Made by a program: the position numbers and the translations under genes. From NCBI GenBank assembly GCA_027622555.1, contig JAQBYJ010000028.1, positions 1 to 59,357 on the forward strand: a DNA stretch of 59,357 nt, in the 5' to 3' direction. This document shows positions 7,597 through 17,497 of this stretch, one piece after another. The DNA is from Verrucomicrobiota bacterium (lineage in GTDB: Bacteria; Verrucomicrobiota; Verrucomicrobiia; Opitutales; UBA2995). The notes under the pieces were generated by a model, which worked only from the letters and a program-made list of their open reading frames with translations, ran no database searches and had not been told where the DNA came from. The number at the start of each line of letters is the position of its first letter. Position 1 is the stretch's first letter.

Positions 7597-8211
7597 TTAT
7601 TCGGAAAATTGGATTAGCGGGAGGATGTTTTGCAGCAGCGCAGCTGAACAGTCTTCAACACCGGACAGCTCTGTGTTAACAGTGATAACTTTGTCCGATA
7701 CAGGAGCTTCAAATGCCGAGTCTTTTCCCGTAAATTGCTTTAACTCACCGGATTTCGCTTTCGCATAAAGCCCTTTTACATCCCGCTCCGCACACGTTTC
7801 ATACGACGCTTCCACAAAAATTTCGGTGAAGTCCTTCTCTCCGATAACGGCCTTCGCTCGTTCCCGCAGTTCGATTTTGGGCGTTATGAAAGAAACCAGC
7901 GTAATGACACCGGACTGCGCAAACAACTTTGCCACCTCAGAAATCCGGCGAATATTTTCTGAACGATCCTCATCCGAGAATCCGAGATTGCTGTTCAGAC
8001 CTGTGCGCACATTGTCACCATCCAAAACCTGCACAAAAAAACCCTCGGCAAACAATTGCTTTTCAAGAGCATAGGCCAATGTACTCTTACCGGAGCCAGA
8101 CAGGCCGTAAAACCAGAACACATGGCCACGTTGGTTCAAATGAGTCTCTTTAAGGTTCCGGGGGAGTAACCCTGAAAAATCCGGATGTATTTCTTTAGTC
8201 TCTTCAGTCAT
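7597..8211 (-). CDS. cysC: Adenylylsulfate kinase
   Basis: The chosen form has 204 residues. The frame also allows an ATG at 8259, adding 16 residues not usual for the family. The Walker A loop is YGLSGSGKSTLA, and the APS-binding segment DGDNVRTGLNSNLGFS is followed by DRSENIRRISEVAKL, both diagnostic. It phosphorylates APS to PAPS, the sulfate donor for sulfotransferases. It is the first gene of cysC-cysD-cysN and is divergent from the glycosyltransferase at 8342, with which it shares an intergenic region of about 80-130 bp. It is a stand-alone kinase, which together with the nearby sulfotransferase supports PAPS production for sulfation. Confidence 0.94.
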   Translation of the reverse strand: MTEETKEIHPDFSGLLPRNLKETHLNQRGHVFWFYGLSGSGKSTLAYALEKQLFAEGFFVQVLDGDNVRTGLNSNLGFSDEDRSENIRRISEVAKLFAQSGVITLVSFITPKIELRERAKAVIGEKDFTEIFVEASYETCAERDVKGLYAKAKSGELKQFTGKDSAFEAPVSDKVITVNTELSGVEDCSAALLQNILPLIQFSE

Positions 8212-8341
8212 TAATTTAAAATGAGAAAATTGGTAGCGCCTACAAATTAATCCAGACATAAATTCACATCTTTAAATTGATGACCAGACCGTAATCACCA
8301 AATTTGCCTTATGTCTCCTAGATCCTACCCAGCTTGCTAGT

Positions 8342-10204
8342 ATGAATATTCTCTTTGTGCACTATGGTACCTTCGCCGCAAACAGCATGAATCATATTGG
8401 CCCATTTGCTGCGGAACTTAAAAAGCTGGGACACGAAGTCGCCATAACTTTACCCGAACTGGATCCCACTTTCTTCTTTTTCCCTCACCAGGAAGTTCCC
8501 GTATTTTCGTACGAGGACATGCTCGGAAATCCAAAGCGGTTTAATGGGACTGGTCCGGATATCGTCCATGTCTGGACGCCTAGAGAGATTGTTCGGCAAT
8601 TTTTCGAAAAACTTAATCAGACCATTGAGACACGGTGCATCATCCATCTGGAAGATAACGAAGAAGCCATTCGAAGCGATTCTCCGTTAAATAAAGAAGA
8701 AGTCCTAAGTAGAACAGATCCCCTGCATGGACCGTGGTTCATAGGACTAGCCGACGCATTTACGGTAATAACCGAAAGTCTTTCCAGAACATTACCTGAG
8801 GCGAAACCGATTCACATTCTGGAACCTGGTTTCGATTTACGTGCTGCAAAGAAAAACCAGGAACCAAAATTCCATAAAAATACATTCGGGATACCAGAAG
8901 CATTCAAAATAATCACCTACCCTGGAGGCGCATCTGGCCACAACAAGGAGGATCTCTGCGATCTCTACACTGCTATTCATCTTCTCAATGAACACGGGAC
9001 TCCCACGATTCTCATGAAAACCGGTTTCCCTGATGGGGAGACACGAAAGTCCATCCCGGCAGGTGCCAACCAATGGATTAGAGATGTTGGATACTTACCG
9101 CGAGATCAAGTATGGCGTCTGATCGAATTGGCAGATGTCGTAGTGCAACCCGGCCGCATTAATGAGTACAATGCATATCGTCTTCCATCCAAGCTTCCAG
9201 ATTTTCTCTGCCTCGGTCGACCTCTGGTGACGACCCGAACGAACCTGGGAGAAAGGTTAATCCACGGGAAACAGGCTTTGCTGCTCGAAGAATCCAACCC
9301 GAAAGAAATTGCAGCCCGCTGCCAGGAATTGTTTTCAAACGCCGAATTGGCCAAGACGATTGCCAAAGCAGGTCAGATAGCCGGGCAGGAATGGTTCGAT
9401 TTATCAAAAAACACGTCTCAGCTGGCAAAATTCTATGAGGAGATAATTGCACTACCCCAAAACACGCTTTCACGGTCCTCCGGGAATCAGGTTGAGAATG
9501 CGGTTAAAGCACTGGAAATAGAATTATCTACGATTAAGAAACCGAGTAAAGAAGCTGAACAAATCGGAGACTACTTAATAAACGTTCGTTCAGCACAGAA
9601 CAATGTGGAGGGAACCAAGAGGCGGGTGCCTCAGACTCTGTTGGAAATGCAGGTCTACTATCCACAGGAACCTGAAAAGCTGGAACTGGGATCACTTCGT
9701 TTTTGGTATAGTGGACAGAAGAGACATATCTGGCTTATTCCGTTTTCTCCCCCGCAACCCATGGAATGGCTTCGACTTGACCCTGGGCAATACCCCGGCA
9801 CCTACTTTATAAAATCCTGGTCATTGCTGGACGCTAATCAGGCTCCCGTTTTTGAATGGAATCCTCATGAAGCATCTCAGGTTACCTGCCAGGCAAATGG
9901 CGTGAGCCTAGGAGCCAAAACGGAAGATGGACAAGAATTCTGGAGCTTGACCCATGATCCTCAGTTGCTGTTTGCTCCACTACCAGAAATAGAAACCGGG
10001 CAAATCCAATGGTTAAAGGTTGAGATATTGGCGACTGAAATTGAATCTCCTCTCTCGAATCAACTCACCCTGAAAAGAAGACCTAAAACGCTGGAAGATA
10101 AAGCCGTGAGTAGCCTTAACGAGAAGATAGATTACCTATTGGAAACATTGGCACAACGAAGGTCTCCATTACTTCGTTTCATTCACCGTCTCAAAAAAAG
10201 ATAA
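8342..10204 (+). CDS. Glycosyltransferase (GT4/GT-B type) with C-terminal beta-rich domain
   Basis: This 620-residue protein begins MNILFVHYGTFAANSMNHIG, a typical GT-B first strand. The donor-binding half carries KIITYPGGASGHNKED near residue 190 and YRLPSKLPDFLCLGRPLVTT near residue 280, then LLEESNPKEIAARC, as in GT4-like enzymes. Residues from about 420 to 575 form an extra domain with WYSGQKRHIWLIPF and RLDPGQYPGTY. I know it only as an accessory domain found in some polysaccharide proteins, probably a beta-sandwich. The protein is likely cytoplasmic and involved in surface-glycan assembly. It heads the plus-strand glycan gene run. The ATG at 8342 has no Shine-Dalgarno sequence. Confidence 0.82.
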   Translation: MNILFVHYGTFAANSMNHIGPFAAELKKLGHEVAITLPELDPTFFFFPHQEVPVFSYEDMLGNPKRFNGTGPDIVHVWTPREIVRQFFEKLNQTIETRCIIHLEDNEEAIRSDSPLNKEEVLSRTDPLHGPWFIGLADAFTVITESLSRTLPEAKPIHILEPGFDLRAAKKNQEPKFHKNTFGIPEAFKIITYPGGASGHNKEDLCDLYTAIHLLNEHGTPTILMKTGFPDGETRKSIPAGANQWIRDVGYLPRDQVWRLIELADVVVQPGRINEYNAYRLPSKLPDFLCLGRPLVTTRTNLGERLIHGKQALLLEESNPKEIAARCQELFSNAELAKTIAKAGQIAGQEWFDLSKNTSQLAKFYEEIIALPQNTLSRSSGNQVENAVKALEIELSTIKKPSKEAEQIGDYLINVRSAQNNVEGTKRRVPQTLLEMQVYYPQEPEKLELGSLRFWYSGQKRHIWLIPFSPPQPMEWLRLDPGQYPGTYFIKSWSLLDANQAPVFEWNPHEASQVTCQANGVSLGAKTEDGQEFWSLTHDPQLLFAPLPEIETGQIQWLKVEILATEIESPLSNQLTLKRRPKTLEDKAVSSLNEKIDYLLETLAQRRSPLLRFIHRLKKR

Positions 10205-10255
10205 AGAGTTGATCAATTTGTTCAATCTGCTCTCAATGCAGAGTTTCTGATTTTG

Positions 10256-12460
10256 ATGCCGCTCCTTAAAAGGTTATCCCGAGTATTTAGCGAGTTCGTG
10301 CCGATTATTAACTATCGGCACGACATTATCGAGACTCCGACTGGAGTGCGCTGCGTTATCGATGGACCCCGATGGTTGCGACCGAAGCAGCGCGAGTTCC
10401 TATTAAGGGGTTGGTGCTATCATAAAACCAAAACAATCGAAGCAGTCAGGCTCATCAGCAAATATGGTACCCAAATTGCGCGGTTTGGCATTGAGCGGCA
10501 CGACCTGCTGGAAGCGTTTAATACCAAAAATGAGCGTGTTCTTTACTCAGGTTTTGAAGTACCAATGAAAGTCGGTCGTGGCTCCACTAATTTTAAACTG
10601 GAAACGAAATTCAAAGGAGGCGACTGGGAACCTCTTATCTCCGAATACCTTGTGCGCCCGCGACTTAAGGCATTCGATCCGGAAAACTCTGTCAGGGGAA
10701 AACATCCCTATACCCAGTGGGTAAAGAAATATGACACGCTGAGTCTCGAAGATCGCAACGCCATTTGTGCCCACATCAAAACCTTTGCCCGCAAACCAGA
10801 GATCTCTATAGTAGTTCCGACCTACAACACCTCAGTAAAGCTTCTGGACACCATGGTGAATAGTGTCCGAAGGCAGCTTTACGAACACTGGGAACTCTGT
10901 ATTGCCGACGATAACTCGACGGACAAACGTACTCTTAAACGGCTGAAATACTGGACAGAGAAAGACTCACGAATCAATGTAAGCTTCCGAAATGAAAATG
11001 GCCACATTTCAGCCTGTTCAAATACGGCCATCGAAATGGCGAAAGGTGAATTCACTGCCCTACTCGATCATGATGACGAATTGCCAATACATGCTTTATA
11101 TTACGTAGCTCTTGAAATAATCAACCATCCCGAGGCCCATATTATTTATTCGGATGAGGATAAAATAACACCCGACGGATACCGACTTGATCCTTATTTT
11201 AAACCGGATTTTGGCATAGACCTTTTATGTTCCCACAACTTTGTATCTCATCTTGGAGTCTACCGAACAGAACTGCTGCGAAAGGTAGGAGGTTTCAGAG
11301 AAGATTTTGTAGGATCACAGGATTGGGACCTGGTCCTAAGATGCCTCGACCATATTTCAGCGGATAACATCCGGCATATTCCACGAGTTCTGTACCATTG
11401 GCGGCTTTCAAATGATTCAACGAGTGCCAGCGTTGGTAATAAAGATTACGCTGTAACTTCCGGACATCGGGCTCTTCAAGAATATTTGGATAAGCACGAG
11501 CCGAACGGGAAGGTAGAAAAAGGACCAACGACTGGCTCTTTCAGGATACGCTATATTACTCCCAACGACCCGTTAGTCTCTATTATTATACTCTCAAAAA
11601 ATAATGCAAAGCTACTTCAAAAGTGTGTAGATTCCATTATAGAGAAAACGCGTTACTCCAATTACGAACTTATTATCGTAGATAACGGCAGCGACGAAGA
11701 AGATGCGCTAAGCTTCCTTGGATCACTAAATAAAAAAGACCGGGTCAGCGTATTAAATAACCCGGTACCTTTCAATTTTTCGAAACTGAATAATTGGGCC
11801 AGTGAAAAAGCCGAGGGCGAGGTCCTTTTATTTTTAAACAATGACATGGAGGTCGTGGAGGAAGATTGGCTGGCAGAACTAGTTAGCCATGCTATCCGAA
11901 ACAATGTGGGTCCCGTTGGAACAAAGCTGCTCTATCCAGACGATTACATTCAACATGCAGGGATGATTATGGGTGTTGCCGGGATTGCGGGACACGCCTT
12001 CAAGTTTTTACATCGACAAAACCCCGGGCATATTGGAAGGGCTGGAATTATCCAAAATTACTCAGCCGTAACTGCAGCTTGCATGGCGATTCGAAAATCC
12101 GTTTTCCGGGAGCTGGGTGGATTCGATGGCGAAAATTTTGGCACAGCTTACAACGATGCCGACTTATGTTTAAGGGCGTGGCAAAAAGGTTACCGTACCG
12201 TATACACCCCCTATGCGATGCTCTACCATCACGAATCTGCTTCTCGTGGACTGGAAAACAATACAGAAAAAAAAGAACGTTGGCAAAAAGAGGCAGACGC
12301 CTTTAAAAAACAGTGGGCAGAAACAATCGGAAATGACCCCTTCTATAACCCAGCTTTTTCACTTAACACTGAGGATTTCGGATTAGCGAAACCACCGCGC
12401 TACAAGCGGCCATGGGATCAGTTTTTGGAAAAATCAAATAAAGCTCAGAGGGATGATTAA
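10256..12460 (+). CDS. Double GT2 glycosyltransferase with N-terminal GW module
   Basis: This protein has about 734 residues (ATG at 10256, with an in-frame TTG just before it). Residues about 30-140 form one copy of the GW module (LRGWCYHKTK, later FGIERHDL and SGFEVPM). The first GT2 domain starts near residue 182 with PEISIVVPTYN and CIADDNSTD, and the second near residue 440 with VSIIILSKNN and LIIVDNGSDEED. Both keep the nucleotide-binding Asp and DxD-like DHDDE or NNDME segments, so both may be catalytic. Such tandem GT2 proteins assemble O-antigen or capsule repeats (rhamnosyl- or hexosyltransferase type). The stop codon overlaps the start of the next gene by 8 bp, so the two are translationally linked. 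Confidence 0.9.
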   Translation: MPLLKRLSRVFSEFVPIINYRHDIIETPTGVRCVIDGPRWLRPKQREFLLRGWCYHKTKTIEAVRLISKYGTQIARFGIERHDLLEAFNTKNERVLYSGFEVPMKVGRGSTNFKLETKFKGGDWEPLISEYLVRPRLKAFDPENSVRGKHPYTQWVKKYDTLSLEDRNAICAHIKTFARKPEISIVVPTYNTSVKLLDTMVNSVRRQLYEHWELCIADDNSTDKRTLKRLKYWTEKDSRINVSFRNENGHISACSNTAIEMAKGEFTALLDHDDELPIHALYYVALEIINHPEAHIIYSDEDKITPDGYRLDPYFKPDFGIDLLCSHNFVSHLGVYRTELLRKVGGFREDFVGSQDWDLVLRCLDHISADNIRHIPRVLYHWRLSNDSTSASVGNKDYAVTSGHRALQEYLDKHEPNGKVEKGPTTGSFRIRYITPNDPLVSIIILSKNNAKLLQKCVDSIIEKTRYSNYELIIVDNGSDEEDALSFLGSLNKKDRVSVLNNPVPFNFSKLNNWASEKAEGEVLLFLNNDMEVVEEDWLAELVSHAIRNNVGPVGTKLLYPDDYIQHAGMIMGVAGIAGHAFKFLHRQNPGHIGRAGIIQNYSAVTAACMAIRKSVFRELGGFDGENFGTAYNDADLCLRAWQKGYRTVYTPYAMLYHHESASRGLENNTEKKERWQKEADAFKKQWAETIGNDPFYNPAFSLNTEDFGLAKPPRYKRPWDQFLEKSNKAQRDD

Positions 12461-15400
12461 GGCTCTGGCTAATCTTTACTACCGCCTTCCCTGGACGCCA
12501 AGGATAGAGGCCGAAATCATCGAGGTTAACCATTGGCTTCAACTAAAGCGTGTTAATTTGGTGATCGCATTTGTTCTTCCAAAGGGCGGTTCACCAGCGG
12601 TTTACATCAATCGCACCAACTTGGCGTATAATCAAATACCGGACCGTGTCTCCCCTTTTACTCCAACAGACAAAGAGGAAACAATAGTCATTGAAACCAC
12701 CTTTGAGCCGGAAGAAGACACTTCAATATCCCTGATGGTAAAGCCATCGCAAGAAGACTACTTCTTGCTCGCATTGAGTAAGCTTACTCGAGAGTTGAAG
12801 CCCACCTCCATCCATTTGCCAATCCTTTATAAACTGGATGGACGATTTCCACACGAAGCTCTGAAAACAGAGATTGTTTACGGTTGGTGTTTTGCTCTTG
12901 ATCCTCTGAAGGTTAGTAGAATTCAGGCTCGGTTGGATGAAGTTCAACTCAGTGTCGAATTTCCACTCGAAAGGGAAGACATAGCTGACAATTTCGTTGA
13001 TCAGCCAGACTCGAAAATGTGCGGATTTGAGTGTGAGCTGCCGCCGAACAAATCGGATGGCACTCTTACGATAGAATGCCAACTTGACTCCGATACCTGG
13101 ATCGAAGTGTGCCAAAAGAATCTTGCATCCATAGAGAAAAAGAAACTCAAAACCATCGACAATGATCCCTCCCCTGCTGTTCAGCCAAAGACGCAGAGTC
13201 TCTACAACGTTGAGACCATTTTTGTAGAACAACAAAAAAAGCTTAAGACCAAATTGTCTGGTTGGATATTTTTAAAAGACGGACCTCCCATCTCCGAGGT
13301 AAGGATGCTTTTCAGAAACCAGGAACTTAACCTGCGCTACGGGTTACAGCGGGAAGATGTTCATCAGGAATTCCCGGGACACTCAAACGCGTTGAATTCG
13401 GGTTTCGAACTAAAACTGGACGATCTGCCGGGAAATCCCAACCTGGTTTTCCAATTTAAAACCGCGGATAGCGATTGGATTGAATTCGATCAGCGCAAAC
13501 CAGCTCAAATTCCGTTCACCTACTACACCGATAAAAAAATTGCTGAAAGTAAAAGTGGAGTCCGGTCAAATGTAGAGAGCGCTCAAATCGGCCGACGCTA
13601 TGGACACCAATTCATGTTTGTTGGTTGGTGCTTCAGAACCGACGGAGAAGCAATCGAGGAAATTCGAATTCGTACGGGCAAACAAACCTTTCCAGGGAAA
13701 ACCGGCTTAAAACGAAAAGACGTATTTGCGGAAAACGGGGATAACCACCCGAACAGCTTGAGATCAGGATTTGAGATTCCTTTAGATAACATCCCTCGGT
13801 CAGCGAAGTTAAGATTCGAATACAAAAACTCAAAAGGTAAATGGACCCTGTTTGCACTGGAGGACTTTTCTCGATTTCCGGTTTCACATTTTGCATCTCA
13901 GTCCGAGGAAAAGCGCGACTACAATAAGTGGCTCGAAAAACATAAGGATCAACTATCCATTCCCGAAGAAAAGGCTGCTCTCCTGCTCGACTCATTAAAG
14001 CAACAACCACTAATTTCTGTTATCATGCCGGTGTACAACACTCCGGGAAATTACCTTAAAAAGGCCATCCAGTCTGTTATAGATCAATACTACCCACGGT
14101 GGGAATTGTGCATCGCGGATGACGCCTCCCCCGATGAAGGCGTCTGGAAGATGCTTGAAGCTTTTTCCACCCAAGATGAGCGAATAAAAATAGTTAGACG
14201 CAAAGAAAACGGCCACATTTGCCATGCTTCGAATTCTGCTCTGGAATTGGCGACCGGTCAATGGTGCGCATTCCTTGATCATGACGATGCTTATCCCAAG
14301 GATGCATTACTTCGAGCTGTCCAGTATATCAACAAGCAACCAGACGCTGGATTGTTCTTTTCCGATGAGGACAAACTTGACGAAAAAGATAAACGTTTTG
14401 ACCCCTACTTTAAACCCGAGTGGAACCCTGAACTCCTGGAGGGCCAGAACTACCTCTGTCATTTAACCATCACAAGAACTGATCTTGTTAAACGTGTTGG
14501 TGGTTTTCAACCTGGCCTTGAGGGTAGTCAGGACTGGGATTTATTTTTAAAGATCACAGAGACTCTTAAAACCGATCAAGTGGTCCACATCCCCTATCTA
14601 CTCTACCATTGGCGAGCCATCGAGGGATCCACGGCGCTTGCCCTGGAAGAAAAAGGCTATATCCGGGAGTCCTCATTAAAAACCCTTCAGGGGCACTGTG
14701 AACGATCCAGACCCAATGTTGAAATTATCCCCATCGCACATGGACATTGGCGCCTGAAATACCAAGTACCACAACCGGTTCCTTTGGTTTCTATTATAAT
14801 ACCAACCAAGGATCAGGCCGGGGTACTTCGAAGCTGTATCGGGAGCCTTCGAAATAGAACCACTTACACTAATTACGAAATAGTGGTCGTAGACAACCAG
14901 TCTGTAGAAGATGAAACCAAGCAATTGTTCGAGGATATCAAAGCTAAAGGAATTCGGATTCTTGAATACTCCAAACCGTTCAACTTTTCGGCGATCAATA
15001 ATTTTGCCGCTTCCCAGGTCGCAGGTGAATACCTCGCTTTCCTAAATAATGACGTGACGGTGATCAATGGAGAATGGCTGGAAGAAATGGTAAGCCATGC
15101 ATCCAAGAAAACGGTGGGTGCCGTAGGAGCAAAACTCTACTTTCCGGAAGACTGCATTCAACACGCAGGTGTAATTCTCGGGATCAATGGCATCGCCGGC
15201 CACTGTTTTAAATACGCAGTTCGAGGCGAACCTGGACAGCGAAATCGTTTAAATCTGGTCCAACAATTTTCAGCCGTTACCGCAGCCTGTTTGGTTGTGA
15301 AGAAATCCATCTTCGATGAGGTCGAAGGGTTTGAGGAAGATAATCTCGGAGTTGCTTTTAACGACATCGATCTTTGTCTGCGAATTAGAGAAGCCGGTTA

Positions 15401-15623
15401 TGTAAATATTTGGACGCCTCACGCTCAGCTTTACCACCACGAGTCTGTCTCTCGAGGGGATGACAACGATCAATCACGAAAAACACGAGTGGATAGTGAG
15501 ATTGATTATATGCGCAAGCGATGGGGAGACCAGTTACGTTTCGATCCTACCTACAACCCAAATCTAACTTTGGAATTTGAAGATTTTTCATTAGCCTGGC
15601 CTCCACGATTACCTAAAGAATAA
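12453..15623 (+). CDS. Giant double GT2 glycosyltransferase with three GW modules
   Basis: This 1056-residue protein starts with ATG inside the end of the previous gene. Three diverged copies of an approximately 85-95 residue module start near residues 142 (YGWCFALDP), 268 (SGWIFLKDG) and 389 (VGWCFRTDG). Each is followed by an R-x-D-(V/I) step (REDIAD, REDVHQ, RKDVFA) and a GFE strand. The GT2 domains start near residues 519 (LISVIMPVYNT, CIADDASPD, FLDHDDAYP) and 778 (VSIIIPTKDQ, VVVDNQS, FLNNDVTVI). It looks like an enlarged paralogue of the upstream gene. It probably adds two sugars to the same glycan, and the GW modules may bind the growing chain, which is inference. Confidence 0.9.
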   Translation: MIKALANLYYRLPWTPRIEAEIIEVNHWLQLKRVNLVIAFVLPKGGSPAVYINRTNLAYNQIPDRVSPFTPTDKEETIVIETTFEPEEDTSISLMVKPSQEDYFLLALSKLTRELKPTSIHLPILYKLDGRFPHEALKTEIVYGWCFALDPLKVSRIQARLDEVQLSVEFPLEREDIADNFVDQPDSKMCGFECELPPNKSDGTLTIECQLDSDTWIEVCQKNLASIEKKKLKTIDNDPSPAVQPKTQSLYNVETIFVEQQKKLKTKLSGWIFLKDGPPISEVRMLFRNQELNLRYGLQREDVHQEFPGHSNALNSGFELKLDDLPGNPNLVFQFKTADSDWIEFDQRKPAQIPFTYYTDKKIAESKSGVRSNVESAQIGRRYGHQFMFVGWCFRTDGEAIEEIRIRTGKQTFPGKTGLKRKDVFAENGDNHPNSLRSGFEIPLDNIPRSAKLRFEYKNSKGKWTLFALEDFSRFPVSHFASQSEEKRDYNKWLEKHKDQLSIPEEKAALLLDSLKQQPLISVIMPVYNTPGNYLKKAIQSVIDQYYPRWELCIADDASPDEGVWKMLEAFSTQDERIKIVRRKENGHICHASNSALELATGQWCAFLDHDDAYPKDALLRAVQYINKQPDAGLFFSDEDKLDEKDKRFDPYFKPEWNPELLEGQNYLCHLTITRTDLVKRVGGFQPGLEGSQDWDLFLKITETLKTDQVVHIPYLLYHWRAIEGSTALALEEKGYIRESSLKTLQGHCERSRPNVEIIPIAHGHWRLKYQVPQPVPLVSIIIPTKDQAGVLRSCIGSLRNRTTYTNYEIVVVDNQSVEDETKQLFEDIKAKGIRILEYSKPFNFSAINNFAASQVAGEYLAFLNNDVTVINGEWLEEMVSHASKKTVGAVGAKLYFPEDCIQHAGVILGINGIAGHCFKYAVRGEPGQRNRLNLVQQFSAVTAACLVVKKSIFDEVEGFEEDNLGVAFNDIDLCLRIREAGYVNIWTPHAQLYHHESVSRGDDNDQSRKTRVDSEIDYMRKRWGDQLRFDPTYNPNLTLEFEDFSLAWPPRLPKE

Positions 15624-15625
15624 CA

Positions 15626-17497
15626 ATGAAATTCAATTTTCTCAAAAAACCGCTAACCATAGAAATAGCGCTTACTCTCCTAACCTTTCTATTCCTGATT
15701 CCAAAACCTTACCTTACTATTCCTGCCCTGGATGCTTCCTGGCAGGTAACACTGGAGGAAGCTTTCTTTAAAAACTGGGAATTTGGGACTACCGTAAATT
15801 TCACAGGAGGGCCACTCAGTTTTCTGTATTCGCCAACTTCTTTAGGCTATTATGTCTTTTGGCAAATAGCCGCAGAGTCTCTGATACTTTCTCTAGCCAT
15901 TTTTTTGATTTTCAGGGCTCTCAGGTCTCAGTCACTGTTGATAAAAGCGCTGGCATTTATTTGTATAATTCCAAGCGCTACGATGGGAAAGGATGGTATT
16001 TTCATGGCCTCAATTCTGGCCGCATCCCTGATCCTTCTAGATACAAAACACTTGAGATGGATTGCGAAAGGCATACCCACTTACCTGGCAATTTTAGGTT
16101 TAATGAAGTTTAGTTTCGCCACGCTCGGAATAGCCTGCATCGCGGTATTGGCCGTCGCTGCATACATTCAAAAAGATCATTCCAGGGCATATAAACTGGC
16201 AGGGACTTATTTAGTATCCTTTATTGGGATCTGGATTATCATTGGTCAGAACCCTCTCACTATTCCGGCATTTTTCATTAATTCATTGCAAATCTCCAAA
16301 GGCTATTTGTGGAACATGAATTTGCATGAGAATTCTAAAATATTTTATTTCCTCGTCTTTTATCTACTTCTGATATGCATCCCGATTTTGATCTATAGCC
16401 TTTGGAAGGGTAGAAAAGCAACAAACTGGATAACACTAATAATCGCTGCTGCGTCTATTTATTTATCCTGGAAAGCAGGCATTACACGAGCAGGTCCTCA
16501 CTTGGCTTTCTTCCTTCAATCGGCCCCTGTAATTGTTCTATTACTATTCCCTATCGCAACGTCTAAAGCCCTCGGAAAACTTTGGCTGGCCTTGGCGGTG
16601 TCAGGCTACTTTGCAAGTTTAACCTGGATTTATCCGGGGGGCATAAAGCCGATTGCTACCAACACCTGGAACCTATTTAAAGGTAACCTGCATTTTTTGG
16701 TAAATCCAGATTCGTTAAACCAAACCTACACTAGGATTATTCCCATGGTTTTGGCTGAAAACGAACTTCCGGGAGTTAAAGAACTGGTGGGGAAAAGCAG
16801 TATCGATTTATTACATTTCCAACATTCCGTTTTGATTTTGAACGGATTAAATTTCCAACCCAGACCCACCATCCAAAACTACCATGCATTCAACCGCTAT
16901 CTTTCAAAACTAAACCAGGCACATATCCGGAATAACCCTCCAGATTTTATTTTAGTCAGGTATGGATTGGTAGATCAAAGGTACCCGTACAGCGATGACG
17001 CTTTGTATAACCTGGAAGTATTTGAGAACTACAAACCGTCAATGGAGGAAAAAAACTACATGCTTTTGAAACGAACGGATGTGCCAAGAAAACTTGAGAT
17101 GGGGTCCGCACTGATTGAAAAAACCATACAGTCTGGTGAGTATGTGGACATTGCCGAATTTTCTCAAAAGCTCTTGTGGCTCAAAGTTCATTACAACCCA
17201 TCATTTCTTCACAAGCTTTCCTCGTTTTTTTATAAGCCGGAAGTTCTTGTCATAGGTCTAAACCTCGAAGATGGCACCAGTAGGAATTTTCGTTTGGTAG
17301 GTGGAAATCTTAATGAAGGATTCCTCCTTAATCCGTTAATGGAAGGAGATAAAGCCTTGTCGGATTTCCTAAATACGCACACTCCGATCACTAAAGTAAA
17401 AAGCTTTACCGTGGCTAGTATAGAAGGGAATTCATTTTTCCCAACAAAGTCATTCGCCTTGGAACTTAACGAATTAAAAAAAGAGGCGACCCCATAA
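15626..17497 (+). CDS. Polytopic membrane protein of glycan cluster, function unknown
   Basis: This 623-residue protein starts 2 bp after the preceding stop. The first 350 residues or so hold about ten hydrophobic segments. The rest is soluble with a few hydrophobic strands. After the first membrane segment it has PALDASWQVTLEEAFF, then FGTTVNFTGGPLSFLYSP. This D-SW ... FG ... GPL-F-Y pattern recurs in uncharacterised membrane proteins of bacterial polysaccharide clusters and resembles GT-C enzymes, which have an acidic first loop facing the periplasm. A polyprenol-sugar-dependent transferase would fit the DPM1-like gene at 3365, but no catalytic residue can be assigned. Its 3' end overlaps the terminator of the Calx-beta gene. 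Confidence 0.7.
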   Translation: MKFNFLKKPLTIEIALTLLTFLFLIPKPYLTIPALDASWQVTLEEAFFKNWEFGTTVNFTGGPLSFLYSPTSLGYYVFWQIAAESLILSLAIFLIFRALRSQSLLIKALAFICIIPSATMGKDGIFMASILAASLILLDTKHLRWIAKGIPTYLAILGLMKFSFATLGIACIAVLAVAAYIQKDHSRAYKLAGTYLVSFIGIWIIIGQNPLTIPAFFINSLQISKGYLWNMNLHENSKIFYFLVFYLLLICIPILIYSLWKGRKATNWITLIIAAASIYLSWKAGITRAGPHLAFFLQSAPVIVLLLFPIATSKALGKLWLALAVSGYFASLTWIYPGGIKPIATNTWNLFKGNLHFLVNPDSLNQTYTRIIPMVLAENELPGVKELVGKSSIDLLHFQHSVLILNGLNFQPRPTIQNYHAFNRYLSKLNQAHIRNNPPDFILVRYGLVDQRYPYSDDALYNLEVFENYKPSMEEKNYMLLKRTDVPRKLEMGSALIEKTIQSGEYVDIAEFSQKLLWLKVHYNPSFLHKLSSFFYKPEVLVIGLNLEDGTSRNFRLVGGNLNEGFLLNPLMEGDKALSDFLNTHTPITKVKSFTVASIEGNSFFPTKSFALELNELKKEATP

